Positions 1 through 4,980 of a DNA stretch of 6,397 bases are shown here, in pieces; positions within the stretch are counted from its first letter, which is position 1; the number at the start of each line of letters is the position of its first letter. The position numbers and the translations under genes are program-made. The notes beneath the pieces were generated by a model. The model saw only the letters and a program-made list of their open reading frames with translations. It was not told the DNA's origin and made no database searches. This stretch comes from Candidatus Zhuqueibacterota bacterium (GTDB lineage: Bacteria; Zhuqueibacterota; QNDG01): assembly GCA_003645915.1 (NCBI GenBank), contig QNDG01000093.1:1-6397 (forward strand). The letters are read 5' to 3'.

Positions 1-362
1 AGCGGTTCCCCTGCAAACACAAGACCTCCCTGAACAACATTTGCCCCTATCCCGCCTATCATTATCATAAGCACAACTAGCCCTATTACAGAAGCAATAA
101 ATCCAAGTCCGTTTATTGTCATTGAAGGAATATTCTCCTGAGTAATTGAGATAGTACTTAAATGCATAAAAACATAAGATGTTAAACCTTCTAATTTTTC
201 AAGAAGCGGTTTTGCAAAAAAATTTAATGCAACCATGCTCATAATAAGAACCACTGCTGAATTAACTTCAGGACTCCGTGCAACATCTCCTCGTTTTCTC
301 GCCTCTTCCCGCTTTCGCGGTGTTGCTTTTTCCGTTCTTTCCTGAAATGACTCTTCTGCCAT
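1..362 (-). CDS. flhB: FlhB, flagellar type III export gate / substrate-specificity switch protein (N-terminal 120 residues, runs off window)
   Basis: Only the N-terminal 120 codons are present; the gene leaves the window at base 1. The translated start MAEESFQERTEKATPRKREE, followed by ARKRGDVARS, is the hallmark basic cytoplasmic N-terminus of FlhB. It is followed by a first membrane helix (about residues 32-50) and a second (about 84-105) leading into a conserved NVVQGG-like stretch. In the family, FlhB joins FliPQR and FlhA at the export gate, and its C-terminal domain, absent here, self-cleaves at NPTH to switch from rod/hook to filament export. The ATG (360-362) is preceded by AAGAGG seven bases upstream, formed partly from the fliR TAA stop; the two genes are separated by 11 bases. 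It is therefore the last visible gene of the fliL-led operon. Identification is firm; the autocleavage site cannot be checked. Confidence 0.96.
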   Translation of the reverse strand, partial: MAEESFQERTEKATPRKREEARKRGDVARSPEVNSAVVLIMSMVALNFFAKPLLEKLEGLTSYVFMHLSTISITQENIPSMTINGLGFIASVIGLVVLMIMIGGIGANVVQGGLVFAGEP

Positions 363-373
363 ATAAAGACCTC

Positions 374-1141
374 TTAAAACAATTTAATAACAGCAAAAAA
401 GCTGTGTTCAAAATCAACCCACAAACGGCTGAAAATGTGTACAAACAGAGTCATTGTTACTAAAAGTGCAATGAACCCAACTCCGATTCTAAGGGGCAGA
501 CCTACAATAAAAATATTCATCTGCGGCACTGTTCTAGCGAGTATCCCCAAAGCTACATTACTGAGTAAAAGTGCAGCTATAACCGGAGCGCCTATCTTAA
601 CAGCAGAAACAAACATACCTGATGCAATATTTGTTATTTCTCCGGCTATTCCAGTAGTATGCAGTTGAGTTCCTATTGGAATTGTTGAATAACTGTATGC
701 AATGCCCCTCAATAAAAAATGGTGGCCGCTTATAGTCAGATAAATCAGCATTGCAATCATTGTCTGGAATTCAGCAATTAAAGAAAGTTGGGACTGATAT
801 CCAGGATCCATAACTTTTGCAACTCCAAAACCCATTTGGACACCAATAATCTCACCGGCAATCTGAATACCAACAAAAATAAATTTTGTCAGAAAACCGA
901 GGGTTAACCCCACAAGTACTTCTTTTATAATTAACAGGAAAAAGGGCAAAGTTTCTGTAACTCTCGTATTAACAGGCATTTGCACAATTGACATCATAAA
1001 TATTGTTAAAAGCACTGCTATACCGACCTTTACCTGTTTTGGTATGGTTCTGCTCCCTATTACAGGTAGAAGTGTGACAAATGCAGCCACCCTTGCAAAA
1101 CAAAGAGTAAAAAGTTCAATATTTTCCCATGCTGTATCCAT
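374..1141 (-). CDS. fliR: FliR, flagellar type III export gate membrane protein
   Basis: A 255-residue, very hydrophobic protein of normal FliR length. Early helices carry FARVAAFVTLLPVIG (residues 16-29). There is a conserved central segment around QIAGEIIGVQMGFG (93-106). Near the C-terminus SNVALGILARTVPQMNIF (194-211) and GLPLRIGVG (214-222) are family signatures. FliR forms the core of the export channel in the basal-body membrane with FliP and FliQ. I chose the ATG at 1139-1141. It has GAGG five bases upstream, within TAGAGGAATTA, where TAG is the fliQ stop, and it lies 8 bases after fliQ. The frame stays open to 1219, but a start there would overlap fliQ by 70 bases and add 26 polar residues not seen in FliR. 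The stop TAA contributes to the flhB ribosome-binding site. Confidence 0.96.
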   Translation of the reverse strand: MDTAWENIELFTLCFARVAAFVTLLPVIGSRTIPKQVKVGIAVLLTIFMMSIVQMPVNTRVTETLPFFLLIIKEVLVGLTLGFLTKFIFVGIQIAGEIIGVQMGFGVAKVMDPGYQSQLSLIAEFQTMIAMLIYLTISGHHFLLRGIAYSYSTIPIGTQLHTTGIAGEITNIASGMFVSAVKIGAPVIAALLLSNVALGILARTVPQMNIFIVGLPLRIGVGFIALLVTMTLFVHIFSRLWVDFEHSFFAVIKLF

Positions 1142-1149
1142 TAATTCCT

Positions 1150-1419
1150 CTAATGGGCAATTGTTGAAATCATGGTATATAATTTTATTGTAAATCCCAG
1201 AAGCATTCTCAGCATCCACGGCAAAAACACTACAAGTGCACCGGCAACTGCAAGAATTTTGGGAATAAACGTAAGTGTCATTTCATGTATTGATGTTGCT
1301 GCCTGGAAAATACCAACACCCAGTCCCACAAGAAGGCCTGCAATTAAAAGAGGCGCAGCAACTATTATTAATGTGTAAAGAGCCTGATACGCAACTGATA
1401 TTACAAAATCTGTAGTCAT
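1150..1419 (-). CDS. fliQ: FliQ, flagellar type III export gate small membrane protein
   Basis: An 89-residue protein, the usual FliQ size, with two long hydrophobic hairpin helices (about residues 13-38 and 52-76). The signature GLLVGLGVGIFQAATSIHE (28-46) is followed by TLTFIPKILA (49-58). FliQ packs around the FliP/FliR helical assembly at the export gate, with several copies per gate in known structures. The ATG at 1417-1419 is preceded by TAGAGGAATTTGAA, in which the fliP stop TAG supplies the first bases of the AGAGG ribosome-binding site; 11 bases separate the genes. Eight bases lie between its own TAG and the fliR ATG, and the same TAGAGGAATT string is reused there. Nothing is truncated or unusual in the protein. 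Confidence 0.97.
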   Translation of the reverse strand: MTTDFVISVAYQALYTLIIVAAPLLIAGLLVGLGVGIFQAATSIHEMTLTFIPKILAVAGALVVFLPWMLRMLLGFTIKLYTMISTIAH

Positions 1420-1430
1420 TTCAAATTCCT

Positions 1431-2183
1431 CTAATTAAATCCTGCAACAAGAGACCCTACAATCAAATTCCATCCGTCAACAAGCACAAAAAGTATAAGC
1501 TTTAACGGCAATGATATCATCATTGGAGGAAGCATCATCATTCCCATGGACAGCAGGACACTTGATATAACCATATCAAGAACTAAAAACGGAATGTAAA
1601 TAAGAAACCCTATCTGAAAAGCTATTCTCAGTTCGCTGATTACAAATGCCGGCACAAGCACAAAAAGCGAAATATCTTCTGCATTTTTTGGCTTAGCGCC
1701 TTTTGAAAGACTAACCATTAAAGCCAGATCTTTTTCCCTTGTCTGTCTTAACATAAAATCACGTATGGGGACCTCAGCTCTTTTTAATGCTTCTGCCTGA
1801 GAAATCTGCCCCTGCATGTAAGGCTGAAAAGCATTATCATTTATCTGTCTGCCTGTAGGAGCCATTATGAACATTGTAAGGAACAGACTCAGTCCCACAA
1901 TTATCTGATTAGGCGGAGCCTGTTGTGTTGCCAGAGCATGCCTGAGGAATGAAAATACAACAACAAGTCTTGTAAAGGAGGTCATAAGCACAATTATAGC
2001 AGGTGCAAGAGAAAGTACAGTAAGTAAAAGTACAATCTGAAGTGTAACTGCCACATCTTTTGGACTATTGGCCTGGCCAACTCCCACTGTCACCTTGGGA
2101 AGCACTGTTTGCGAACCGGCAATAGCAGGAATGATTATTACTAAAAGAAGGATAAAAACAGTTATTTTTTTCCGGAGGTCCAT
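1431..2183 (-). CDS. fliP: FliP, flagellar type III export gate membrane protein
   Basis: A 250-residue protein matching FliP throughout. It has a cleavable-type N-terminal signal (MDLRKK, then a hydrophobic run at about residues 8-22 ending near AIAGSQ). Next come the first core helices with APAIIVLMTSFTRLVVVFSFLRHAL (60-84) and the FLTMFIMAPTG block (101-111). A periplasmic domain leads to the highly conserved C-terminal part SELRIAFQIGFLIYIPFLVLDM (183-204) and MGMMMLPP (213-220), the methionine-rich loop known to act as a gasket in the export pore. FliP forms the pentameric core of the gate. The ATG overlaps the fliO stop by one base (TAATG), with a G-rich AGGGGG site upstream inside fliO, so translation is probably coupled. 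The stop TAG merges with the fliQ ribosome-binding site. Confidence 0.97.
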   Translation of the reverse strand: MDLRKKITVFILLLVIIIPAIAGSQTVLPKVTVGVGQANSPKDVAVTLQIVLLLTVLSLAPAIIVLMTSFTRLVVVFSFLRHALATQQAPPNQIIVGLSLFLTMFIMAPTGRQINDNAFQPYMQGQISQAEALKRAEVPIRDFMLRQTREKDLALMVSLSKGAKPKNAEDISLFVLVPAFVISELRIAFQIGFLIYIPFLVLDMVISSVLLSMGMMMLPPMMISLPLKLILFVLVDGWNLIVGSLVAGFN

Positions 2184-2680
2184 TATGATTCCCCCTTTTT
2201 GACAAACAAAGAGAGAAGTTTCCCAAAAGAATGATCCGGCTGAACGTCCTGTTTATCCGGTGATTCTCCGGAAGTCTCAACTGTTTTTTCCAGTTCCGCA
2301 ATTTTGCTGATTGAAGAATCAGAAACCCCTACTACAAACCTTCTTTCTTCTATATCAATAATATAAATCGCTTTTTTAGGACCAAAAAGTTTTGACCCTA
2401 CAATACTAATCGGAATTGTTCCGGAAATCTGCCCTTTGTTCACAATCCTTTTAAACAACATAGCGAGGAGGTAAACAATTGACAATATTACAGCAAGGGC
2501 AACAATTGTTTTTATAACTGCACTGCCGAACCCCGGAGCCTGCGTCTGGTAAATTTTTTCAGGCGAAGAGGAAACAGTGTCAATCTTTGCAAATTCAAGC
2601 ACTTTTTCCTGAGCCCGGACAAATGCAGCTCCACTTAACAAAAAAATGTATAATCCCCAACGTATCTGTTCTGTTTTCAT
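2183..2680 (-). CDS. fliO: FliO, flagellar biosynthesis protein (FliP assembly factor)
   Basis: A 165-residue protein. A hydrophobic N-terminal segment (about residues 8-22, ending AFVRAQ) may be a signal peptide. A clear transmembrane helix follows at about 54-77, ending in basic LFKRIVNKG, then a small cytoplasmic domain with ISIVGSKLFGPKKAIYIIDI (91-110) and RRFVVGVSDSSISKIAELE (113-131). This is the FliO/FliZ pattern: one helix plus a beta-rich domain with a Gly-Val 'LGV' turn. The acidic/polar tail after 135 is not conserved. FliO promotes assembly of the FliP-FliR complex. The start at 2678-2680 was chosen because AGGA lies seven bases before it and it begins 16 bases after fliN. An upstream in-frame ATG at 2722 would overlap fliN by 26 bases and disturb the signal-like N-terminus. 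Position between fliN and fliP supports the call for this weakly conserved family. Confidence 0.92.
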   Translation of the reverse strand: MKTEQIRWGLYIFLLSGAAFVRAQEKVLEFAKIDTVSSSPEKIYQTQAPGFGSAVIKTIVALAVILSIVYLLAMLFKRIVNKGQISGTIPISIVGSKLFGPKKAIYIIDIEERRFVVGVSDSSISKIAELEKTVETSGESPDKQDVQPDHSFGKLLSLFVKKGES

Positions 2681-2696
2681 AACAGCTTCCTGCTGT

Positions 2697-3050
2697 TTAT
2701 TGTAAATTCTCCAGTTTTTCATTAGGGCCGACCAGAGCGGAAATCCTTACTCCGAAATTCTGGTCAACCACAACAACCTCTCCTTCGGCAAATTTTTTGT
2801 TATTAACATAAACATCTACCGGTTCCCCGGAAAACTTGTTTAGTTCAATAACCGCGCCTGGCCCGATGCTCAAAATATCCTTTACAAGCATCTTTACGCG
2901 CCCGAGTTCTACTGCAACAGGCAGTTCCAGATCCATCAGCATACTGATATTGTTCTGTCCGCCTGCGCCGGAATCTTCATTCCCTATTGGGGCAAATTTG
3001 CCGGGTTTAACGTCAACTTTGTTTTCCTGAGTGTTTTCAGCGTTACTCAC
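2697..3050 (-). CDS. fliN: FliN, flagellar motor switch (C-ring) protein
   Basis: A 117-residue protein from the GTG start (121 from the ATG at 3060-3062). After a polar, probably disordered N-terminus (1-35) comes a single SpoA/C-ring domain (about 40-112): DLELPVAVELGR, then LSIGPGAVIELNKFSGEPVDVY, then the ending DQNFGVRISALVG. These are standard FliN motifs. FliN dimerises and joins the FliM C-terminal domain to make the base of the C-ring, where it also receives the export ATPase complex. There is no CheC-like phosphatase domain, so it is FliN and not FliY. I prefer GTG (3048-3050) because GGAGG sits exactly five bases upstream, whereas the ATG at 3062 has no good site and itself overlaps that GGAGG. 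The choice is inference; both share the same frame. Confidence 0.95.
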   Translation of the reverse strand: MSNAENTQENKVDVKPGKFAPIGNEDSGAGGQNNISMLMDLELPVAVELGRVKMLVKDILSIGPGAVIELNKFSGEPVDVYVNNKKFAEGEVVVVDQNFGVRISALVGPNEKLENLQ

Positions 3051-3066
3051 TTGGTCCTCCATTCAT
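3043..3066 (-). other. Possible 7-residue mini-ORF overlapping the fliN start
   Basis: The ATG at 3064-3066 opens a seven-codon frame (MNGGPSE then TAA) that contains the GGAGG ribosome-binding site and spans the GTG start of fliN in another frame. Its own ribosome-binding site is poor: the nearest AAAGG is about 12 bases away. It could act as a translational leader for fliN, or be chance in a short sequence. No product function is proposed. Confidence 0.2.
3056..3060 (-). promoter_or_regulatory. Ribosome-binding site deciding the fliN start
   Basis: GGAGG on the minus strand, followed by the 5-base spacer ACCAA and GTG. It is the strongest Shine-Dalgarno near the fliN start and favours GTG at 3050 over ATG at 3062, which lies directly on it. 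Confidence 0.7.
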
Positions 3067-3077
3067 CCGGGTAATAA

Positions 3078-3108
3078 CCTTTTTACCTTAACATATTTTC
3101 CTTTTTAC
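3078..3108 (-). repeat. Pair of 9-bp direct repeats in the fliM-fliN gap
   Basis: GTAAAAAGG occurs twice (3078-3086 and 3100-3108), spaced 22 bp start to start, about two helical turns. It lies in the longest intergenic gap inside the fliL-flhB unit. It may be an operator-like pair or simply AT-rich coincidence. I see no convincing promoter or terminator in this gap. Confidence 0.35.
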
Positions 3109-3153
3109 AAAAAATGACGTCTTCCTAACCCCAATTCCTTCTTTACTATTACA

Positions 3154-4185
3154 TTATTTTTTATTAACTATCTTTCCTGTACGACCGCCTACTGTGATAA
3201 ATTCTCCGCTGAAAGGAATTACCTCTTCAACTCTGACTGCTGTTTTTGCGCCCTTGGTTCCTGCATGACCTTTGAATCTTAGTCTGTCCTCAACACTTAC
3301 TTCAATCCTGTCATCAATCTCAGAATCGAGTATAATCACATCGTCTTTTTCAAGAGAAAGAATATCTTTTAATTTCAGATTTGTTTTCCCCAAAATTGCT
3401 TTTACAAGGACTTCTGAATTCTTTATTGTATTTTCAGCCTTCAATTTATCTACTTCAGTTTTTTCTTTCAATGTAGGGCCAAGCCAGTTATCAGCTGTCA
3501 GTTTCTGAATAATGGGATCAAGAACATAATAGGGGAAACATATGTTAACAGGGAAAGTTGCATTTTTAGCACTTATCTCATGAAACATTACAACTGTTGT
3601 TTCACTGGCAGGCGCAATCTGGGCAAATTGTGGATTTTCTTCAAATCCGACAACCTTCATTTTTAAATTTGTCGCTTTTTCCCACGCTTCCGAATAAAGC
3701 TGGATAAATCTGTTGATAATTTTACTTGCTACATTCTGTTCAATTGCAGACAATGATCTTACTTCACCTGTATGTTTACCTTCTCCTCCAAACAATCTTT
3801 CAATTGTCATTAAAATAAATTCAGGGCTGACTTCTATTATTCCTTTCCCTTTGTAATTTTCAAGTTCAAAAATCCAGATACATCCCGGATTGGACATTGC
3901 CATAGTAAATTCCAGAAAAGTAACCTGATCTATAGAAAGGAGATGCACGTCAACCATTGTCCTGAGAAGAGTTGTAAGATATGTGGCAAGTATTCTGGAA
4001 AAACCCTCGTGAATTGTTCTCAGGTTTCTCATCTGATCTTTTGTAACTCTGTTGGGATGCTTAAAATCGTAAAGATACGTACTTTCCCTCATCCCCTCTT
4101 CAGGAACAACTCTTGCCGGTTTTTTTTCATTGGACACACTGTTTAACAGAGCATCAATTTCTTCCTGTGATAATACTTCTGCCAC
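3154..4185 (-). CDS. fliM: FliM, flagellar motor switch (C-ring) protein
   Basis: A 343-residue protein, close to the usual 320-335. The N-terminal LSQEEIDALLNS (5-16) is the conserved CheY-P binding helix. After a short linker, the CheC-like middle domain (about 40-240) contains LRTIHEGFSRILATYLTTLLR (55-75) and the FGGEG loop (132-136), the GGXG motif at the interface with FliG. The C-terminal SpoA domain (about 255-330) pairs with FliN. FliM links FliG to FliN in the cytoplasmic C-ring and sets rotation direction or stopping in response to CheY. The start is GTG (4183-4185), with AAGGAG seven bases upstream formed partly from the fliL TAA stop; 11 bases separate the genes. A gap of 91-103 bases follows before fliN. 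Confidence 0.98.
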   Translation of the reverse strand: MAEVLSQEEIDALLNSVSNEKKPARVVPEEGMRESTYLYDFKHPNRVTKDQMRNLRTIHEGFSRILATYLTTLLRTMVDVHLLSIDQVTFLEFTMAMSNPGCIWIFELENYKGKGIIEVSPEFILMTIERLFGGEGKHTGEVRSLSAIEQNVASKIINRFIQLYSEAWEKATNLKMKVVGFEENPQFAQIAPASETTVVMFHEISAKNATFPVNICFPYYVLDPIIQKLTADNWLGPTLKEKTEVDKLKAENTIKNSEVLVKAILGKTNLKLKDILSLEKDDVIILDSEIDDRIEVSVEDRLRFKGHAGTKGAKTAVRVEEVIPFSGEFITVGGRTGKIVNKK

Positions 4186-4196
4186 GATATTACTCC

Positions 4197-4751
4197 TTAT
4201 TGAAGTACATATTTCGTGAAATAGACATGAACACCTCTATCGACCCCCAAAATCTCTTGTCCGATTTCCAGTAATTTTTGCCTGACTGCCTCTCTGTTAC
4301 TCACTATTCCGTACCACTCAAAAGTTTTCTTTCCAAGCTCAGCAATAATTTTATCTTTAAGAATCGGTTCTCTCTCTTTAATAAGATCTTCCATTGTCTT
4401 ATCTTCAAAAGCATAAACAACAGTAAAAACAAAAAAATGTTTACCATTGGAGTTTGCAGGATTGATTACAAAATCAGCAAGAGTGTACATACCCTGTATG
4501 CTTGAAAATTCCGATGAAGACTCACTCTCTGTTGTTTTTTTTGTTGCTTTTTTCTTCTCTTTTTTTACTGCTGTTTTTTTTGCAACAGTACTCGTATCAG
4601 AACTCACTTCCGTACTGTCAACAGGTTGGGAAGGCATTAAAAATTTGGTAACCAGAGCATAAGCAACAAATACTTCCAGCACTATTACAACGATTCCTGC
4701 AACAATATATATTATTAGTTTATTCTTGGGTTTTGCTGTTTCTTCTGCCAT
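4197..4751 (-). CDS. fliL: FliL, flagellar stator-associated membrane protein
   Basis: A 184-residue protein from the ATG at 4749-4751. It has a short cytoplasmic N-terminus, one transmembrane helix (about residues 12-34) and a linker (about 40-85) that is unusually rich in Lys, Thr and Ser. The FliL domain follows (about 89-184): YTLADFVINPAN (89-100), FVFTVVYAF (107-115), EREPILKDKIIAEL (126-139) and the ending VYFTKYVLQ, which matches the canonical FliL C-terminus. FliL binds the stator in the periplasm and supports torque or surface sensing in several species. An in-frame GTG at 4793 would add 14 polar residues but has no ribosome-binding site. The ATG has a weak AGAGAG upstream. It is the first gene after the sigma-54 promoter, so its 5' leader is about 57 bases. 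The linker is encoded by repeated runs of A. Confidence 0.94.
   Translation of the reverse strand: MAEETAKPKNKLIIYIVAGIVVIVLEVFVAYALVTKFLMPSQPVDSTEVSSDTSTVAKKTAVKKEKKKATKKTTESESSSEFSSIQGMYTLADFVINPANSNGKHFFVFTVVYAFEDKTMEDLIKEREPILKDKIIAELGKKTFEWYGIVSNREAVRQKLLEIGQEILGVDRGVHVYFTKYVLQ
4535..4581 (-). repeat. Cluster of poly-A homopolymer runs inside fliL
   Basis: On the coding strand four runs of A lie within 47 bases: 4574-4581 (8), 4560-4566 (7), 4548-4553 (6) and 4535-4542 (8). They encode the Lys-rich linker of FliL. A change of one base in any run would shift the frame before the conserved FliL domain, so they are possible slippage sites. The frame is intact in this sequence. Confidence 0.6.
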
Positions 4752-4818
4752 ATCATCTCTCTGCTTTTTATTGTTCTGAATTGATATGCACACCTATCCG
4801 TATTCTGTTTTAATCAAA

Positions 4819-4834
4819 AGCAAGCTACATGCCA
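4819..4834 (-). promoter_or_regulatory. Sigma-54 (RpoN) -24/-12 promoter of the fliL-flhB operon
   Basis: Minus-strand TGGCATGTAGCTTGCT fits the sigma-54 pattern TGGCAYG-N4-TTGCW at every constrained position, with the required GG-to-GC spacing, and a C precedes the first T. The predicted start of transcription is an A near 4808, giving a leader of about 57 bases to the fliL ATG. Sigma-54 promoters need an AAA+ activator. Known flagellar examples are FlrC, FleQ/FleR and FlbD; which one acts here cannot be told. No sigma-54 match this good was noticed elsewhere in the window by eye. Confidence 0.85.
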
Positions 4835-4870
4835 GCAACACGATTGAACAACATTAGTTTTTCATAGACG

Positions 4871-4880
4871 CAATATATTG
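4871..4880. repeat. Perfect 10-bp AT-rich palindrome upstream of the promoter
   Basis: CAATATATTG is its own reverse complement, centred about 67 bp upstream of the predicted transcription start. It lies between the promoter and the larger dyad. It may be a protein-binding or bend site, or chance in AT-rich DNA. Confidence 0.3.
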
Positions 4881-4890
4881 TTTTTCTTGC

Positions 4891-4906
4891 TTTTACAAAT
4901 GTAAAA
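4891..4906. promoter_or_regulatory. 16-bp dyad, candidate upstream activator site for the sigma-54 promoter
   Basis: TTTTACAAATGTAAAA has two 7-base arms (TTTTACA / TGTAAAA) around a 2-base centre. It is centred about 90 bp upstream of the predicted transcription start, within the range where activators of sigma-54 promoters bind. It touches the terminator hairpin at one base. Use as an activator site is inference; a structural role beside the terminator is the alternative. Confidence 0.45.
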
Positions 4907-4931
4907 GGACAGCCTTTAAACAGGCTGTCCT
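4906..4931 (-). terminator. Intrinsic-terminator-like hairpin after motB
   Basis: The arms AGGACAGCCT and AGGCTGTCCT pair perfectly over 10 bp around a 6-base loop, beginning 49 bases past the motB stop. On the minus strand the stem is followed by a short T run (TTTTAC when the last stem T is counted), so the U-tract is weak and some read-through into fliL is plausible. Placement between motB and the fliL promoter supports a terminator or attenuator for the stator transcript. On the plus strand only A residues follow the stem, so it would not end transcription in that direction. Confidence 0.72.
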
Positions 4932-4980
4932 AAAATGTTGCTTTTGGGCGGATAAATATTATCTACTTACAGTGTAGTTT

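Noticed and set aside
278..668. Plus-strand open frames of 61 and 77 codons opposite fliR/flhB.
   Set aside because: They lie antisense to well-conserved genes, have no recognisable protein features and are expected as shadow frames.
1142..1219. An N-terminal extension of FliR starting at 1219 (26 extra residues).
   Set aside because: It overlaps the conserved end of fliQ by 70 bases, is polar and unlike FliR, and has no suitable ribosome-binding site; the ATG at 1141 has GAGG and normal length.
2065..2301. Minus-strand 78-codon frame across the fliO-fliP junction.
   Set aside because: It is out of frame with two conserved genes, its composition is unlike a membrane or soluble protein family, and it has no start signal.
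2681..2722. FliO starting at the ATG at 2722.
   Set aside because: It would overlap fliN by 26 bases and place 14 polar residues before a signal-like N-terminus; the ATG at 2680 has a well-spaced AGGA.
4447..4662. Plus-strand open frame with a Phe/Val-rich hydrophobic stretch opposite fliL.
   Set aside because: The hydrophobic stretch is simply the complement of the poly-A Lys codons in fliL; there is no independent support.
4752..4793. FliL starting at the GTG at 4793.
   Set aside because: There is no ribosome-binding site, and the added residues are not FliL-like; the ATG at 4751 gives MAEE followed by a standard single-helix layout.
4818..4847. Nine-codon minus-strand ORF within the motB-fliL gap.
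   Set aside because: It overlaps the sigma-54 promoter upstream of the predicted transcription start and has no ribosome-binding site.
4835..4870. Possible IHF site between the dyad and the promoter.
   Set aside because: AT-rich, but no segment matched the WATCAANNNNTTR pattern on either strand by eye.
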